Shown in pieces: positions 57,827 through 60,032 of a DNA stretch of 60,032 bases. A program made the position numbers and the translations under genes. The notes under the pieces were generated by a model. That model was not told the origin of the DNA, ran no database searches, and saw nothing but the letters and a program-made list of their open reading frames with translations. How positions within the stretch are numbered: position 1 is the stretch's first letter; each line of letters begins with the position of its first letter. The DNA comes from an uncultured Eubacteriales bacterium (lineage in GTDB: Bacteria; Bacillota; Clostridia; Oscillospirales; Acutalibacteraceae). The stretch lies in NCBI GenBank assembly GCA_910580045.1, contig CAJTXF010000011.1:1-60032 (forward strand), given 5' to 3'.

Positions 57827-58558
57827 TTATTTTTCTCCTTCCTCAAGAATATACGCTGTGCCGTACTCCCTATATCCTACCGCTTTGGCAAGCTCTATGG
57901 AGGCGGTATTCTCCGCGCTGCACTCCCACTGAGGGCAGACGCCGTTCGCCAGCAGATTGTGCGCTGCCAGCGCCGCGGTGCACAGGGCATAGCCCTTCCT
58001 GCGCTCCCCTTCCAGGGTGCGTATACCGGTGTGCTGTATCTTTTCCTGCATATATGGCATGTCCGGCAGGTCGCAGACAGACAGAAGCCTGCCGCCGGAG
58101 AGATACCCGGTAAAGCAGCCCCGGGCCTTCTGGGTGAAGTAATCCTTTAGCCAGCCGTCAGGCTCCGCATCGGGGTAAGCCTGGCGGAAAAATGCCTCGT
58201 AGAGGGGGTAGTCGGCAGGGGCAAGGGCTTTTGCTTCCCCATAGCTGGACAGCTTCTCGCTCTCAAACACCATAAGCTCCATCCGTTTCATTGGGAACCG
58301 CTGGTTCAGAGAGGGAATGATTTCCCCACCCTTCTCTAATTCTTCAAAGAGCGCCTGGTATTTCGGAGAATACGCGCCAACGCATAAACCGTCCTTCACC
58401 AATATCCATATGGTGAATTTGCAGCCGTAGGCTGGCAAGTACTGGTCACGCCCGGCAGAGCACACCAGATGCCTCCCCCGCTCCAGCCCAGAAAGCTCTG
58501 TCCCGCAAAACCAGGAATAATACTCCTCCGTGACCCTTTTTGCCATTTGGGCTGTCAT
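57827..58558 (-). CDS. GNAT-like acetyltransferase, two-part
   Basis: A 243-residue protein with a C-terminal GNAT fold: HTGIRTLEGERRKGYALCTAALAAHNLL and WECSAENTASIELAKAVGYREYGTAY. The first 110 residues (LVCSAGRDQYLPAYGCKFTIWILVKDGL) form a second, weaker domain, as in GNAT_acetyltr_2 types. Substrate is unknown. It starts directly behind rarA (stop and start lie within four bases). Confidence 0.82.
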   Translation of the reverse strand: MTAQMAKRVTEEYYSWFCGTELSGLERGRHLVCSAGRDQYLPAYGCKFTIWILVKDGLCVGAYSPKYQALFEELEKGGEIIPSLNQRFPMKRMELMVFESEKLSSYGEAKALAPADYPLYEAFFRQAYPDAEPDGWLKDYFTQKARGCFTGYLSGGRLLSVCDLPDMPYMQEKIQHTGIRTLEGERRKGYALCTAALAAHNLLANGVCPQWECSAENTASIELAKAVGYREYGTAYILEEGEK

Positions 58559-58559
58559 T

Positions 58560-59894
58560 TTATTTCTTTTCCTCCTTCTCCCGCTGGGCCCGCTTCCACT
58601 CTAAAATCTGCCGCAGGCGCTCCCCGTGCCGGGCTTCGCTGCCCTGGTTGGTGGGGAGATAGTAGCGTTTGTCCTTTAAGGAGTCAGGCAGGCACTGCAT
58701 GGCGGTCATTTTCTCCGCGTAGTCATGGGCGTACTGATAGCCCTTGCCATAGTCCAAATCTGCCATCAGCCGGGTGGGGGCGTTGCGGATGACCAGGGGC
58801 ACCGGCTCGGCCAGCATTTTCTGGGCGTCTGCGGCGGCAGCCCCATAGGCGTTCTCCAGGGCGTTGGACTTGGGCGCCAAAGCGAGGTATACCACCGCAT
58901 GGGCCAGGTTCACAGAGCACTCGGGCATACCGATAAAGTGGCTGGCCTGATAGGCGGCCACAGCAATCTCCAGGGCCCGGCTGTCCGCCAGGCCCACGTC
59001 CTCACTGGCAAAGCGGATAATCCGCCTGGCCACATAGAGGGGGTCCTCCCCAGCCTCCAGCATCCGGGCCAGCCAGTAGACAGCGGCGTCCGGGTCAGAA
59101 TTGCGCATGGACTTGTGCAGGGCGGAAATCAGGTTGTAGTGCTCCTCCCCGTTCTTGTCGTAGAGCAGGGACTTCTTGCTGACGCACTGCTCAATAATCT
59201 CCGTGCTGACCACAATGGCCTCCCCCTGCCGCTGGGCGTTGAGAAGCACCATTTCCAGGGTGCCCAGCGCGGTACGGGCGTCCCCGTTGGCAAAATTGGC
59301 CACCATAGCCAGCATGTTATCAGACATCTCCACTTTCTGCCTGCCGAAGCCCCGGGGATCCTCAATGGCCCGGCGGAGCAGGCCCACCAAATCCTCTGTG
59401 CTCAGGGCCTGGAGCACAAACACCTTGCACCGGGAGAGGAGAGCGGAATTCACCTCAAAGGAGGGGTTTTCGGTGGTCGCGCCAATGAGCACAATGCTTC
59501 CCCGCTCTACATAGGGCAAAAAGGCGTCCTGCTGGGCCTTGTTGAAACGGTGAATCTCGTCCACAAACAGGATGGTCCTCTCCCCCAGCAGGCGGGTGCG
59601 CTCCGCCTCATTCATCACCTCTTTAATCTCCTTGATGCCGCTGGTGACTGCACTGAAGTTGATGAAATTAGAGCGGGTGCGCCCGGCAATGATACGGGCA
59701 AGGGTGGTCTTGCCCACGCCGGGAGGGCCCCAGAAAATCATAGAGGGGACATGGTCCCTGTCAATGAGCTGGCGCAGGACCTTGCCCTCGCCCAGGAGGT
59801 GGGCCTGTCCGGCGAACTCGTCCAGGTTTCTGGGGCGCATACGGGTGGCGAGGGGGGTGTCGGCAGGGTCGGCCTGGAAGAAAGATTGCTGCAT
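58560..59894 (-). CDS. rarA: replication-associated recombination protein A
   Basis: A 444-residue AAA+ clamp-loader-like ATPase (RarA/MgsA). Walker A GPPGVGKTT, Walker B TILFVDEIHRFNKAQQDAFLPYVE, sensor 1 IGATTENPSFEVNSALLSRC, then the C-terminal tetramer domain (ISALHKSMRNSDPDAAVYWLARMLEAGEDP, YGAAAADAQKMLAEP). It acts at stalled replication forks together with SSB. The start is ATG 59894 after GAAAGGAGCCC. It is first of a probable five-gene run to the PHP gene. Confidence 0.95.
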   Translation of the reverse strand: MQQSFFQADPADTPLATRMRPRNLDEFAGQAHLLGEGKVLRQLIDRDHVPSMIFWGPPGVGKTTLARIIAGRTRSNFINFSAVTSGIKEIKEVMNEAERTRLLGERTILFVDEIHRFNKAQQDAFLPYVERGSIVLIGATTENPSFEVNSALLSRCKVFVLQALSTEDLVGLLRRAIEDPRGFGRQKVEMSDNMLAMVANFANGDARTALGTLEMVLLNAQRQGEAIVVSTEIIEQCVSKKSLLYDKNGEEHYNLISALHKSMRNSDPDAAVYWLARMLEAGEDPLYVARRIIRFASEDVGLADSRALEIAVAAYQASHFIGMPECSVNLAHAVVYLALAPKSNALENAYGAAAADAQKMLAEPVPLVIRNAPTRLMADLDYGKGYQYAHDYAEKMTAMQCLPDSLKDKRYYLPTNQGSEARHGERLRQILEWKRAQREKEEKK

Positions 59895-60032
59895 GGGGGG
59901 CGGGCTCCTTTCGTGGGGGAAGTAATGAGAGGTATAGGGAACGGGCCTGACGGCTCGGGGCAGTACCTTGCGGAAAGAAGATGAGGTAAGGCGGAAACGG
60001 GGGTCAAGGGGGCGACTGCCCCCTTGCGGGTC
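59895..60032. other. upstream region of rarA
   Basis: No gene. CAAGGGGGC (60005-60013) pairs with GCCCCCTTG (about 60018-60026), a terminator-like stem belonging to DNA beyond the window. No clear rarA promoter is seen. Confidence 0.45.

Noticed and set aside
1..60032. tRNA, rRNA or CRISPR arrays
   Set aside because: No cloverleaf with a TTCRANTC arm near a gene-like spacing, no rRNA stretches and no regular repeat-spacer pattern were noticed; the search was by eye only.

Overview
The window reads as chromosome of a GC-rich, anaerobic, Gram-positive gut-type Clostridium relative, most likely an Oscillospiraceae-like member of the Clostridia. This is inferred from the gene families: rubrerythrin, a CD1871A-type CXXC peptide, FapA (DUF342), lipoteichoic-acid-synthase-like sulfatase, an AraC-sensor/lplB-type sugar ABC operon, consensus sigma-A promoters and a SAM-I riboswitch on metK. 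No 16S gene or tRNA was seen, so the placement is inference.

Left part (1-16.2 kb): an IS5-type element interrupts a MATE efflux gene (1-1041), followed by an aldo/keto reductase and a decayed IS630 element (2731-3829). Two related but distinct integrative mobilizable elements then lie in tandem at the 3' end of guaA. Each has the order XRE regulator / divergent xis-int-mobC-repA. Element 2 (about 8041-14613) also carries a MobV relaxase, an oriT-like region and a DUF1835/DUF3658 cargo gene. Element 1 (about 4200-8052) has lost its relaxase and left end. A 12-base core occurs at the guaA stop and between the elements. Paired 11-base-period arm repeats flank element 2, and each element has its own operator sequence.

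Central part (16.2-43 kb): a MATE efflux gene with an in-frame stop, a cardiolipin-synthase-like gene, rubrerythrin, LtaS-like sulfatase with a DUF362 ferredoxin, Gfo/Idh oxidoreductase with a Crp-like regulator, a TlpA / CXXC / NapH-like redox operon, an MBL hydrolase, a membrane AraC sensor with a permease-permease-binding protein operon, an MFS efflux gene, and a translationally coupled glycosyltransferase-ABC-ABC operon. The MATE and MFS efflux genes both have about 180-200 nt leaders with a short ribosome-bound peptide, two interlocking helices and a third helix at the efflux gene's own ribosome site. This shared layout is the most interesting regulatory signal in the window.

Right part (43-60 kb): a cell-wall hydrolase, a 166-bp MITE, a decaying ABC/histidine kinase/LytTR cluster with small palindromic units at gene ends, a FapA-FIST-MCP operon, eda-uxaC for hexuronate breakdown, metK under a SAM-I riboswitch, and a rarA-GNAT-IMPase-GNAT-PHP gene run. 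Broken genes are common: both MATE genes, the IS630 transposase, an ABC exporter, a kinase and its regulator.
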